DNA of 64,000 bases from Sisyra terminalis (lineage: Eukaryota; Arthropoda; Insecta; Neuroptera; Sisyridae), in assembly GCA_958496175.1 (NCBI GenBank), contig OY292279.1, positions 21,700,001 to 21,764,000 of the forward strand. The letters are read 5' to 3'. The notes under the pieces were generated by a model, which was given only the letters and a program-made list of their open reading frames with translations, was not told the DNA's origin and searched no databases. The position numbers were made by a program, and so were the translations under genes. Within the stretch, counting starts at the first letter, position 1, and the number at the start of each line of letters is the position of its first letter. Positions 23,824 through 36,901 of this stretch are shown in pieces.

Positions 23824-25768
23824 CTATAACAAGAAAGAATCGGATTCAATTTTTGTTATTAAGAAAGAAGAAATAAATACACACCGATAAGTAATTACGC
23901 CGTTTTCCGTAAGGAGAACAAAATTTTAACATTTTAAGGATAGTAACACTTTGTAAAATTAGCAGTTGTAAAATGTTCAAAGCACATACATTTTTTTTTT
24001 TGAATATTGTTGGCAATATTATAGCGATTCAATGGAGTATTTTGATGTCTTTTGAAAAGACGATACTGAAATGTCCAAGGCTCGCATTCGAATGATAACT
24101 TCAATGAAAATAATTCTATTGTTTTATCCTGTAGACGGTAATTTTGTATTCTTGTCTTTTCTGTTATCGCAGACGAAGCCGCTTAACTAGTGGGCGAAAT
24201 ATTATGGGCATTACCTATTTAACGACATTTTCTTTTCCAACTATAGGTTTCAAATATATTTCTTTAAATTATAATAACATCCTGTGTCTATTTATAAAAG
24301 CATTGACAATTCGCAAAGTTTATCTCAAACAATTCTAGCCATTAAATATTCATGAAAGGATTTTGGAATTTTTTAAGAATTGTTTAAAACTTATGTCACG
24401 AAATCGAGGTGGTTCATATTGAAGTGTTTAGCTTTTACTTTTCGAACATTTGTCATTTCTTCAGTTCCGGTCTTTAGTTATAGTTGTTTTACCATTTATA
24501 TTTTTTTGTAAGGTATCAGTGTTTTACCTGCTTTTATTGTTGCATTTACATATTATATAATGCATGCATTTATTTTGATATGGAATTTAAATGCAGATTT
24601 TTAAAAACCCAACTGATAAAAATATAAAACTTTCTGATTTGGTTATATTTAGAAATTTAAAGAAATATTGTTTTCATAACAATGTTCTTTTAAATTTAAT
24701 TGAATCTTGCAAATAATTTTTGGTAATAAAATCACAAAATTCAACAATTGTAGACGAAATTCTGTAGAAGTTTAAAGTTGATCTCAGAGTTCTTTTAATA
24801 GAAATAAGCATTGAAGAAATTGAATATTGGATAATTCTTCATATTGATATCAAATAAATGCAGCCTTTTCTTCGTTAGTTAAACCTACTTTTTGTAAACT
24901 AAAAACCAGAATTAAAATATGAAAATAATTTTAAAATTTCTATTCAGATTTAACTCATTGCTTGTTTATCAAAAATATTTTTATTTACGTTATTTTTGAA
25001 GTTATACTTCTTTAAGCGCAACATAAGAAGGAAAAAAAAACATTTGTTACGGGAGTTAATTAGAGTAGTTGCGTTCAGTTGACAGTATACGATTCTAAAT
25101 TTAACTAAACAAAATGCATTACGCATGTGTCCAATACCCTAAATTCTTTTATATCTAAAATATGAACGATGCCAACCACGCGGGATAATAAACTATGTTT
25201 TTTAAAATCAAAAGCAACCTTTAAGGTTGGAAATTTTGTCAAATAAAGCAAGCGCTTATTTGTGTAAACCAATTTTCCCAAAAAAAAATAGACTTTTAAT
25301 TTAATAGTGGTACATACTTTAATGTATTACTTCAGTCAATAATATACTAGTAATATATTTAGGTATCAAAAGAGTATGTGAACACATATGAAGTTATGCT
25401 TCTTGGATGAGAATAAAAGATGAATTTTTAATATTCTTATAAACCATATCCCATTGCTCAAAACTTAGAAAATATATGCATTCGAATACGGAAAAATAGT
25501 AAACCCAATTTCTCCAAACTGTACTTACTTTATGGTACGCAAGGGTTACATCAATTTCGTTTTATACTGAAAACACCCTTTGAATTATTTTTCCGAACGC
25601 ATCTAAAAAAGTATAATTTAAAAAAACAATTGAAAACCCTATTTTTTATGTCTGAGAAATCATACTGAAAAATTATTGACTCATTACCACTATTTACCAA
25701 TATATCACTTGTATCTAACGAAAATGAAATATTTTGATAAAGAAGTTTAGATTTGTAAAGAGGCCCTA

Positions 25769-26664
25769 ATATTAGGGAGACCGGAAAGTAAAGTCGTTTC
25801 TGACCTTATACAAAATAAATTACCATTTATCGACTTATCAGTTGTTTATTAAAACAACTATAGACATTTTATGATTAAAGCAATTTTAATAACTTTGTAA
25901 ATGTTCTCGTAAAAGTTGAAAAAATGTTTATAACTCTAAAATTGATTATGAAATGGTTAGAAAAATGATAATAAAATCATTATTGCATGCTTTTCAAGTT
26001 CTACAAGATAGCGACGCAAAACTGCCACCAAAAATATTTACCCAAAATCCAAAATGGATTAAATGCCCAATAGGTTTTTTTAAGTTCAAATTTGACAACT
26101 TTGAGCTCTTCAACTCAATCTATCCCAGAATGAAAAAAACTTGAAAAAATAAAATATTAAGGGTGAAATCCTAATCCAAATACAAACCCTTGCTAAGCGA
26201 TCAAAGATTTGTGAAATATCAATCTTGTTAATAATAATAATCAATACTTACTACAAATATTATTAACAATGTTCATAATAATCAATCTTGGTTATAATTA
26301 TGTTATGTTTATTGTTTATAATAATCAACCATATATCCAAAGTCCCCAAAAATAGTCAATAGAGAAATTTTTTTTCTGATTCTGCATCACGATAATGTAA
26401 GACTCCTTTGCACAAGAAAAACCTTAGAAAAAGTGAAGAAATTAAGAGTGAAAAATATTGTTTTATCCATTATAATCGTCCAATTATGTTCTATTGGATT
26501 TTTATTTATTATTTTATTTTAAGTGGTAAAAAATATTAAATATGTAATTTTCAAATATTTTCCTCAGTAATCAATTTTTACTAACTTAACATTAAAATTT
26601 GGTCCAAAATATCAAAAGGTTAATAATGTTAACAAAACGACATTCCTTTCCGGTCTTCCTATTA
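25769..26664 (+). mobile_element. Degraded mariner-like element, copy 1
   Basis: Inverted ends carry ATTAGGGAGACCGGAAAGTA and the inverse of ATAGGAAGACCGGAAAGG, both continuing into GTCGTTT. Inside, a frame near 26380-26480 reads HHDN, then TRKTLEKVKKL and IGFLFI, recalling the HHDNARPH/KTLxxLxxL segment of mariner transposases. Many stops. Related copies lie at 29408-30098 and 53386-54294. Confidence 0.6.
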
Positions 26665-29407
26665 CTTGGACGATACCGTTGATCCTTTTGGAATCTTTGA
26701 ATCTTTTGGAAATTTGGAACCTTTAAAATCGGATTTTAACGTATAAGTGAGTATACGAGGAGATGGGTAAGTAATACTTTTTTTTTGGATTGTCGACGTT
26801 TATCTTTAAGATACTTTTGAAAAATTATTTTTTTTTTTAAAATAAACCAATTAAAGTTATTTATTTCCTACTGGTGAACGAGTATGCAAGGTGGCCTCTT
26901 TGGAAATGGTAGATGCTGGATATGAAGTTGTGAACCTCCTGACGAGTAATTTGTAATATTTTTCAGGTTGCGAATCTTACTAACCATTTAATCAATAAAG
27001 TCTTTATTTTTTAAATACCTCGATAGATAGTTAATAGGATGGGAAATTGTGAATAAAAAATAATTAAAAAAAAAGATTAGAGAAAATTGAAATTTAGATA
27101 GCCCAAAAATCTTTTGTGTGCTTAAGAATGTATGCGAGATTTCGTTAACTAATGCTTTTAAATAAGCATTTTATAAAATCTGTTCTCTATTAAACTCCAC
27201 GATTTAAAATTTAAATTTTACCATTTTACATCATTAGGATAAGGGTGAAAACAATTAGAGCACTATTTAATGAAAGAGATTTGTATCGTTGGGAAATCCG
27301 ATTTCTTTGGATGTTCTTATTATAGATGGTTCTAAAACAAATTGCAAACATTAAAAAGCACTAAAAAAAAAATAACTAAGTTTTGAAAATCTAAGAATGT
27401 ATTCTCTCAGATTACAGAGTTTAAAAAGATTGGTCAAGATATCAGGTTGGGTCAGTTAATCAGTTGGGGTGAGCTTTGTAGAAAACAACCAGCTTTTGGA
27501 AGAATATTTAATGCAATTTGGAACATCGATTACTTTCAATATTGCTTAAATAAGCAAATAAAATTTATGTTAATAAATAATTATAATATATAATATTCAA
27601 AGGATTCGTATCCGATAGCTACTAGGATTAAACTTTAGTGATGAGGAATGCAAAGAGAGCTTTGAAGCAAAATACAAATTACAAATTACTCCAAGTCTAA
27701 TGAATTTAGTGCTAGAAAAGTAGAAATATTTGTACGTAGAATATAGAGAACTGAACAATGTTTACTATTTAAGAATATACTTTTCTTTTTTTTTGTCATA
27801 AAAAATATTTTAATTACCGCTGATTAACGCATTTTAGAACATTGCGTCCAAAAATATTTACTAAACTTTAAAAAAATATGACTCAACAAATAGTTTGTTC
27901 TAAATTAAAATTTTTATCTTAATTATTTCTTTTCAATTTACTATTTGCCTATTTAAGTAGAACACTAAACTTTAATCACTCCAATACTTTAAATTTCTTA
28001 ACTAACTGATAAAATAATTTAATATTTCACAATTTTTTTATACTTTTTCCAAGGATAAACACTTAATTGTTTTTCAATAAAAAAAAAGAAATATAAAGTA
28101 CTTATTATTATATTTTCCACAAAGTAAAAAAAAAAGACCGTAAACTTTTATCCTCGGTAATATATCACCACTTAACTATAAAACATATAGATTCTGTTAC
28201 TGGCGTTTTACTGAAAATGATAATCGAAACAGAATAGTACAAATGGTAGTATAGATATTTGATACAATAACGCCCATTGAATTTAAAAAAAATAATATGA
28301 GTAAGACGAGAAAAAGTGTAACGTTTAACATATGGCCTTTTAGATCTTTTCGAAATTTGATACGATTATTGAATATTTGGAAAGGACGATCTGTTGGGGT
28401 TTTGAGGACCTGATATTTTTTTTCCTTTCCGATACATTGAGCATTTCATTCGAGGTTAATTCAGAACGGATTTGATGAAGCTAAAAATAAAAAAATGGAA
28501 GTAGTTTGGCTTTAATTAATACATAACATTTTTAAACTGGGTCATACTCTCAACTTTGTTTGTGTGGCATAATTTTTATTTACCTACAGATAAAAAATTT
28601 TACCTTTCATATTGAAAGATTAGAACAAATTAATAAATTATTATTATATCACTATAAATAATTGTTCACATTTTTTTCTGTAAATAATGCTCATCGATTT
28701 TTCATTTTCTTGTTATGGTTTGAACCTCTAGGGTTGATAATTGAGACAAATTTGAATTTTTGATTGAAAATTCTTCTATGATAACAAATTAACTATAAAA
28801 TTACTTCAAAATTTTATTATGTAAACGTATAAGTAAAATTTCTTTAATACTTTCGACTGATAACATTTTCTTATGAACTGTTATGTATTTTTTATATTAG
28901 AGATATTTTCTAGCAGTAAGGAGCTAAATAACTCACTTAACTAAGAATTAAAACCAAATTAATCAAAAACTTTAAACCTAAAACCTACGGTTCATATTTC
29001 TGTTAAAAAAAATGCATATCAGATGTTCAAAAACTCAATAGAAACCACTAGACATCGTTCTAAGCTCCTATTTAAGGAGTTTTAAATGTAATAATTTTTT
29101 AAATGCCTCTAAATGTTTTTTTTTTAAAAAGGATAAGCTTACTCTATACGATAGTTCTCTCCTTGAAAATATACTTACATCATAGAAGGAAAGATTTTTT
29201 AAAAATCAATTCCTGATTCCAATTTTAAATTAAATCAAATTCAATTAAGATTAATTCCAAAATCATTATTTATTATATTTTTAAATTAAACTCACATAAA
29301 TCTCTAGCCATGGTTTCCTATTTTAGTTGGCAACCTTTCTAGAATTGAGAACCATTTTTTTCCGATGTGATAATTTCTTTTTTAAGATTCCAATATAAGT
29401 ACCTATC

Positions 29408-30098
29408 TAATAAGGGGAGCGGGAAGTAATATTGTTTTTTCACATAAAATTAAAACAAAAAAAATTGGAAGTTTTGGTTTTAAATCAAAGATACAATTAG
29501 AGTTAATATTATCATCGTTTTGACATCTTGTGTGCAAATTTTTAAGGGTAAATAAGTAAAAACTATTTGATTACTAAGGAAAATACTGAAAACTACATTT
29601 TAAACATCAATTATGTTTTCATTTTATTCCAGCAGATGTTGCAGGGATTAAAATAAATAGAAATCCCATGGGACAACTTGGGATGATTTGGATGGGTGAG
29701 ACAATATTATCCTTGTCTCTAAATTCATTAATTTTCTTTTGTGCTTTTTTTCTGCAGAAGAATACTGTTGGGAATGGATTTGTTACCACTTCTTCCCTTA
29801 ATTTCTTATTGTTTGATTTCTTTGCCATTTTTTGTTGGTTTCAGTTGGAGAGCAAACAAATATTGAATAGCTGAACTTAAAGAACTCATTTGGCATTAAT
29901 GAACATCTAATGCACTTGGATAAATATTAAAATGGTTTTTAGTGATAACTTTGCGTTACTATCCTATAAGATTTGAAAAATACTTAATACTTTAATAACA
30001 AAATGATTTTAATACCACTGTGAAATAGCTTATAAGCATAAAATGGCGATTGAATATCATTAAGTTTAGAAAGGATAATACTTTCCGGTCCCCCTAAT
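29408..30098 (-). mobile_element. Degraded mariner-like element, copy 2 (inverted)
   Basis: The ends AAGGGGAGCGGGAAGTAA and CTTTCCGGTCCCCCTAAT are inverted relatives of copy 1. Interior anchors match the copy at 53386-54294 in inverse order (TGCACACAAGATGTCAAAAC; TTCTGCAG; GGATTTCTATTTATTT-like). No intact frame. Confidence 0.6.
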
Positions 30099-32675
30099 AT
30101 ATACATCGATAATTTGAATTAGAATACTAAAATTAATCGTTATTTTCTGTTAAGCATGTATTTATTGGGAGACTACAATAATACAGTTAATTTTTCAAAC
30201 TGCACTATTACTCAAACTACTGAAGAGCTACAACTATGATTTCATTGACCATGTATATAGTGAGTCACTAATTGTCGATCCCCACACTAGGCGTCGTTAT
30301 TTTCGTCAACTACCAAGTTCGGCTCAATAAAACTTGCTGGGTTTGGTTAGGTGCTATCTTAGTTACAACTTATGAATAATATTACTTTTATTTAATTTTC
30401 CGGAAATAATTCACGAGAATTCTGCATTGTTAACAACAATGCGGAAGATATTTTAGCAATATTTGGAGGTTTGGAGCGTTTGTTGTACGGAAAATTACAA
30501 TTACAAAACTCAAAAGGTTCATAAATATTTCTAATGGTATCGCTGACGAAAAGCCTCTGTCTCCGCTCTCTTGCGAGCTATGAGCCATGTTTATTCCTTT
30601 AATTTTAATTTTTTATAGCAATAAAATTATTTTATTGATTTAATTCATAAATTAGACTATAAAGGTCCAATTTATGAAGTTAGATCTGGGGATTCATTAT
30701 CGTACTTACCTTACAAAAACTTTGAACACAAACATAAAGGTTCCCAATAACTTTATGCATTAACTTGAACTATAAATATAGTTAAAGTTTAAATAGGTCT
30801 AGTAGAATAAAATAGGACACAATGAGAACTTTGAGAATTGCAAATTTGGATGTATAGAACTTATGTAGTTTTAAATTTTACTTTAATAATGATTTATACT
30901 CGACTGAAAAACTGGAGAGCTGCTGAAGCTTAAAAAATTTAAAAAATTCTGGACTTAAATGACCAAAAAGTAAGTTGGCTTAAAAGGACAAATTTCACAG
31001 ACATTTTGCTTAAAATTAGATCAGTATCATATGTTGAAGCTTCCGAAAAACTATGTTTACCATCCGACTACTAATCATAATCTTTTTAAACAAATCAAAA
31101 AACCTAATTAAATCATTTGAAATTACAACTAATGGAACTAATCAAGTTTTATGACCGTAAATGCGGCGCTCCCTTTATGGGCAGAGATTTTTTTTCAATT
31201 TCTAGTCAATTTTTCTATCGTTTGTATCTTCATCGATTCACAAAACAGTTAGGTGTGTTGATATTTGTGTGGCATTGCTGAGATAAACGAATATGATGTA
31301 ATCCGATCTCTATAGACCAATGGGTGGTACCCTTAATCATTTGGTAGTTAAATGAGTACTTAGGTAAATAGGCATTTTTCAAACATTTTCGTTGTATTGT
31401 TATTCTAAATGATTTATTGCATTTCAATAAATCGATGAATGAGGTTGATAGCCTCCGAATGAATTGTTTGATTTTATGAATAGAGAAATTGGAAAACATT
31501 AAAATTGAATTAACTACAACGTTAAATATAAAAACATTTCTTCTTTTTTTATGTACTCCCATCTATTAATTTTCTACATTTTTTCTTTCATGTAATTATG
31601 TACCTTATTAAATATTTTGTTTTTAAAAAGACCTTGAAACAGTTACCTAAAATTTATATTTTTACAAAAAAAAAAAAAAATAATAATTTGAAATTTTCGA
31701 GCCTTTGTGCAAAAACCTTTGAAGATATTTCCAAAATACATATAAAAAATTATGGTATCCAACTGGTATTTTATTTTATTATGTTAACAAAATGGTAATT
31801 AAATAAAATATTTTTTTATAATTAGTATTAATATCATTAGCATAGTATAATTTTTTGATACAGTTTTTTAAAGACCTATATTATTAGTGATCATTCGTGA
31901 TGACGCAATTTCGCTACCCGTACAAAGCGTTTTTTTTAATTTCCCGGGAGCTAGAAAAAGATAGCGATTGTTTCAAATTACGGTTGAAACAATTAGATTT
32001 AGCTTAATACGTAAAAAAGTTTCGATTCATCGTATTTGTATACCTCAAACAATAAATTAACAATTCAGTGTAAAAGTAATTAATCGCCTTTCATTTTCTA
32101 CCCTTAAGAGCCGATTTTATTCTGCAAATTAAAATGGGATCAACTTTGATGTTCATCGTATCAAAAAAAAATAAAATAAATATATATATGTATATATATA
32201 AAAATATACGTCTAATTGAAAACCTTTTTTTTTCGTCAGTTACTAAAAATAGGATCATTCTGTTTCACTATTTCCAGTGAAGTTAGATTTCTTTTAATAC
32301 AAATCTGTACCATGAGTTGCCTAAGCGTATTAAATTATACTTTTAAATCTCATCGCTATGTAGAACATACTGTGTTTCTGAACATACTATAACGGAAGTG
32401 TATATGTTACGCTGAATTTGTGAAATTGCGTATTTCACGAAATCAGTAAAAAAATATTTATTACGTGAAAAACGCAACGCCTTTGTCTAATACACGAACT
32501 GGGCAGAATAGTTTGCCGAATACGTGTACTAGGCATGACTATTACGCGATTAAATTTTGATTAATTTTCTTTTTGCAAATACTTCAAAATTGTTCGAAAC
32601 AACAAGAACACGGTTTTCCAAGTTTTAATAAGCTGCTGAAATTTCTGGTTGATTGAAACCAGTTGTTCTAATCGT

Positions 32676-32900
32676 GGGTCCCCAAGGGTTCAGTGAGTTA
32701 GTCTCGCGGGTTCGTTGGAAGTTCAAACATAGCCCCAATTCATAAAACCTATATATAAATATATACCATTGTTTTGAATTTGAGCAAATCATATTTTATT
32801 TTCCAATTAAGAAGGGTTCGGTGAATATGCATTTGAAATTGGTGAGGTTCAGTACCTTCAAAAAGGGTAAGACTCACGGATCGAAACTCTCCTATACAAA
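32676..32900. mobile_element. Fragment of the hAT-type MITE family
   Basis: CCCCAAGGGTTCAGTGAGTT, GTCTCGCGGGTTCG and CAATTAAGAAGGGTTCGGTG match the element at 43111-43967 in order and on the opposite strand. The terminal GTGGTTCTTAACCT is worn. Confidence 0.5.
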
Positions 32901-33543
32901 TATTAATCTGCTTCTTTTTCCATTTACTTCCACAGGTGTTTATCCTTATGATAAAAATCATCTTAGTTTTGTATTAATTTATTTTGTTGTATAACCCATG
33001 TTTAATTTAAAATAATTTTTGTTTTGTAAATATTTATCTCGTTCTATATTTGGTCGTTCCATCCCCATGGGTTTGATAATATTATTTTTAATGTCTTGTG
33101 TAAAATAATATTATTTTGATCATGTGGTGGGTATTCCTCTCCTATGTTTTTTTTCTGCTTTTCCTTCAAATACAAGTTCCATTTCTCTGGTTTTTCTAGC
33201 TATATGACTGAAATATCACAAGCACCACTTGTAGATCTTTCATGTGTATTTGAGTCTTGCAAGATGGATTTATTAGTTCTTTTGTTCGTCCAGAAAACTC
33301 TTAATATGCGTCTTTATATCCATAGCTCAAAGACTTCAAATTTTTGTTTGTTGTTTTTTATAGACATTTCTTGTATGAAGCAAGAAAAATGTTATCTAAT
33401 TACTTATGTTTAAAACAAATACAACAACTACAGAATAGATATAACAATATTTCCGATAGGAATGCTTTTATTGTAATAAGTTTATTATTATTTTTACACT
33501 TGAATGTAGTTAAGATAAATAAAAATAAGCAAATTCGTATATT

Positions 33544-33759
33544 CTACATGTGCATAAACGCGAGTGAAGATTTTATTCTGCATTTAGTTTCAGAAACGTC
33601 TTGTTTTAATGTCCAACGGTAATTCGCTAAAGTACTAAAACTCCACTTCCCCGATTTTTCTATTGTAGAAAAATCTCGATGGAATCCTTCACCCTGTTCA
33701 TCGCTAACGGTGCCCATTTTTTTAAATTCCAAATGGTAATGAAAAGTATACATTTTCAA
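33544..33759 (-). pseudogene. Fragment of a repeat-associated arthropod protein
   Basis: The frame contains EFKKMGTVSDEQGEGFHRDF followed by STIEKSGKWS and LANYRWTLKQDV. I recognise the VSDEQGERFHxDIxxMEKRYQGKW pattern from a protein family that recurs in many arthropod genomes and behaves like a mobile-element product; its biochemical function is not known to me. Only about 60 residues are present, with no start context, and the flanks are non-coding. It is probably a dead fragment. Confidence 0.45.
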
Positions 33760-34329
33760 CTGTAGGTACTACCCAATATCAGTATTTTTATAATCAGGTG
33801 ATCGGAAATTGCCGAGATAATGATAAGTTAGTTTTATAAAATATTCTCAAGCTGATCTTTGTAAATTACTAAACCATTTTGTGAATATTTCATGATTCAT
33901 CAATTTTATGGTTTGAAAACCTATGAAAATTCTCTTTTAAAAGGAAAGTTTTTACTTTTAATTACGATACCAAAAGTGACACACTTTTGTTTTTGGTTAG
34001 TATATCAATTTCATCTCTTTAATGAAGACACCTATTTGAAGCAGTAAGTCATTGAAATTAAAAGAGTACACAACCTTACTGAAATACAAATAGCCTCAAA
34101 TTGAAAAATATACTATTAGGAAGTAAATATTTAAATTGACAAAGGACGTATTTTTACTTATGAATATACAGACCATATCCTTCAGAGCACAAAATTTATC
34201 TGTAAGATTAACTTTAAACATTAACCCTTCAATATTCATTGGTAAAAAAAGGCATCGTTTCTCTATCCTCCTAGAAGATAAATATTCTTATCTAGAAGAT
34301 AAATGACACTATCTAGATACTTGTTTTAC

Positions 34330-34522
34330 GAGACGGTATTTTCACTCATAAGTAGATAAACCAATACTCAATGTATCTATCTAATGCATTAATATTTATC
34401 TCTTCGATAAATATTATTCATTTAACCTACAATATTCGCTAATAGGCAAATTTTCTCCATCCTCCAGATAAAATTTAATCTGGAAGATGAATATCACTAT
34501 CTTGATGTGAAAAAACCGGCTC
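34330..34522. mobile_element. 193-bp MITE with GAGCCGGTATTTTCAC-type ends
   Basis: Left end GAGACGGTATTTTCACTCAT; right end GATGTGAAAAAACCGGCTC, its near inverse. The interior repeats AGATAAAT/ATTTATCT motifs. A related element lies at 45461-45584. No coding capacity. Confidence 0.6.
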
Positions 34523-34761
34523 TAGTAGTTAAGTATGATAAATATAACAGAAAATCTATCCCTAATCAAATCCAAATAAATATAAACTTAATATGGATAT
34601 GTCAAAAACTAAAAAACAATTTTCCTCATTACGATTTTTTTTCTAAATTTAATAAGTTATCTAGTGATATTTTGTCTGCGGAAAATTGAAAAATCAAAAT
34701 ACTAATTGATTTGATGAAATAAGAATTAAATAATAGTATCAGCTTTTTTAGTATTAGCAAC

Positions 34762-35313
34762 CAAAGCTGTCAGAAAAAAGTATCTTAGTAACTTTAAAGT
34801 ATCTAAGATACTGTTAATTAGTTCCTTTTTTTTGGCGAAAAGAATTTTGTATCTTAGATATTTTTGAAAAAAAAAAACTGTATCTTGTAACATGAAACGT
34901 ATCTTAGATACCGAAAAGTAACTTAGATCCCTAGTTACTGAAAAATGAGATACCAACATCTATTTTGTATGGTTCTATAAAAATTAACGTATACCTCTTT
35001 TTAAAGTGTCATGTGTTTTAGGAGATTAGAAATTTGTACTTTCCTTATTTAAGTTAATTGAGTAAGATAAGAAATAATTATATGATAACCTAACAATTTT
35101 TACCCAATACGTCACAAAATGTAAAACATACATACTATACAAAGTAACTAAAGCAGTATATTTTTATGTATCATTAAAAGTACCTTAAAATATGAATTAT
35201 GCTTTTTTAAAAAAAAAAACAAGATATCCAAAGTAACCTCGAATACTTTTTTAAATAAGTAACTTAACTAGTATTTAGGTAGGTACTTTCCCAAAGTATC
35301 TTTGACAGCTTTG
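34762..35313. mobile_element. 552-bp hAT-type MITE with 8-bp target-site duplication
   Basis: Inverted ends CAAAGCTGTCA and TGACAGCTTTG are flanked by TTAGCAAC (34754-34761) and TTAGCAAT (35314-35321), an 8-bp duplication with one mismatch, as in hAT insertions. The subterminal regions are packed with TATCTTAG/CTAAGATA repeats, the sort of array bound by hAT transposases. No coding frame. A second copy lies at 43230-43850. Confidence 0.8.
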
Positions 35314-35657
35314 TTAGCAATTAAGTTCCTAGACTCTAGAGTAAGTTACTAATTTTGAGTTGGCGTTAGATAAACATTTTTTGCCGAAGTCTCACAACAA
35401 AGTCGTGCGCTTTTATGAATTGGTTATCAAATATGCCATCATTCTACGTTTTACATGTCTAATTAATTTGCACGTTTGTTTGTTTGGCGCCGATTTAAAA
35501 TTCGTTACGATATTTAAACACCTCACATTAAGAACTTAGTTATTAATAGTAAAGCAGTTATTTTTTTCTAGTTTTGTTTAGGTTTAATTTTTAGTTATTT
35601 AATTCTTCTAATATGTATCCTTATGCTAGCAAATTTTTGTATAAAAGTCGAATTGCA

Positions 35658-35663
35658 TTTATT
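35658..35663 (-). terminator. Candidate poly(A) signal for hydrolase A
   Basis: AATAAA on the minus strand, 105 bp downstream of the gene A stop. Confidence 0.4.
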
Positions 35664-35767
35664 GCAAAGACGTAAGCACAAAAATTTTAATTACATTTTT
35701 TTAAGAATACATACACTTTTATGAACACCACTAAATAAAACTTAAATTCTTAATAGCTAAAAACATT

Positions 35768-36901
35768 TTAATCTTTTTGCAAATTTTCTTTACAATTGAA
35801 CCGTATTTCTTCAAAAATACCTTTCTTTTGATCACTACGATCCTCTACATTATAACGAGCAATAAAATCAATAATTGGATTGATAATTTTTTCCGGTGTT
35901 TCAAGATGCGTAAAATGGTTTAAATCGAAATGGAGATTGATGAAATTTGGATTATTTTTTTTCAAAATATCAATGACTTTATAGTAAACATCTTTATTTC
36001 CATAATTTTCTTTTGTATCTGTTTTTATATTGAGAATCGGCATGGTAGCTTTTTGCACCAAGAATATACAATCTTCCCCTGTCCAATTTGTGATAAATAC
36101 TATTTTAGCTCGAGGGTCAACGGTAAAATAATATTTAGTTGGATCGATTTTTGACGGTATAAGTTGCCGTTCAAGTATAACCTTGATTATGCTTTCTGGA
36201 ACATTGACTAAATACCTAGACTGGCGAAGTTTTTTGATACCTTCCTCATATGAAATCAATGAAGGCGTTTTTTCCTCAAGCAAATATGTTTCGTAACGTA
36301 AAAGATCTCGAATCTTTTGATCATAATCTGCTTTACTATATTCTTCTTCTTCGACCACTGGTACAAACCGATCCAAAGTTATTAAAAAATCAACATTTTT
36401 CGATCCGAAAATTGAGGAATATAAAAAACTTTCATTGGCACCATAAGAATGTCCAAGTAAGGAGCATTTTTTCCAACCCATAAAGTTCCTAATTCTCTCA
36501 ACGGAGATAATGGTAGTTGCGCCGTTATAGTTGGAACCAATAGGAAAATTAGATGATAATCCATTTCCCGGGAGATCCACCGCTAAAATTCCCAAATTTA
36601 ATTTATCTGATATTAAAGGAGCGATGTTTTTAAATGTTCCGCAATTGTCCTTCAGAATGGAATATAATAAATTATATGTTTTTAAAATAATTAAAGAGGA
36701 TTTATTTCTTAGCTTACTTACTAAAAATCCGTGAACGCCTAAAATAGGTCTTTGATCAGTACGACCCCACCATTTGCCTCGAATAAAACCCCAGGGTACT
36801 GGGATTCGAATTTCATGAACAGTACAGGAACCATTTTGTCGAATTTGTTGTAAATAAATTATAGATTTTGGAATACATTGACATTTATTGAAGGCAAACA
36901 T
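35768..36901 (-). CDS. Kraken/SERHL-like serine hydrolase A
   Basis: Alpha/beta-fold serine hydrolase; family members hydrolyse ester-type substrates, but the natural substrate is unknown. Exons 36901-36722 and 36649-35768 encode 353 residues. The 72-nt intron (GTAAGT...CTGAAG) sits where paralogues B-D have theirs, and is a multiple of three without a stop, so the unspliced frame is an open 377 residues. Seen in the product: IPVPWG and GKWWG, RPILGVHGFL (oxyanion His-Gly kept), LAVDLPGNGLSS (Asn replaces His in GHG), GHSYG with nucleophile Ser near 128, and a C-terminal His near 305 in NHFTHLETPE. The first 30 residues lack acidic residues, presequence-like. It is nested in PDZ intron 1 in the same orientation and divergent from gene B. 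Confidence 0.85.
   Translation of the reverse strand: MFAFNKCQCIPKSIIYLQQIRQNGSCTVHEIRIPVPWGFIRGKWWGRTDQRPILGVHGFLVSKLRNKSSLIILKTYNLLYSILKDNCGTFKNIAPLISDKLNLGILAVDLPGNGLSSNFPIGSNYNGATTIISVERIRNFMGWKKCSLLGHSYGANESFLYSSIFGSKNVDFLITLDRFVPVVEEEEYSKADYDQKIRDLLRYETYLLEEKTPSLISYEEGIKKLRQSRYLVNVPESIIKVILERQLIPSKIDPTKYYFTVDPRAKIVFITNWTGEDCIFLVQKATMPILNIKTDTKENYGNKDVYYKVIDILKKNNPNFINLHFDLNHFTHLETPEKIINPIIDFIARYNVEDRSDQKKGIFEEIRFNCKENLQKD

Noticed and set aside
32180..32210. TATATATATG simple repeat
   Set aside because: Short low-complexity run, ordinary for such AT-rich DNA.
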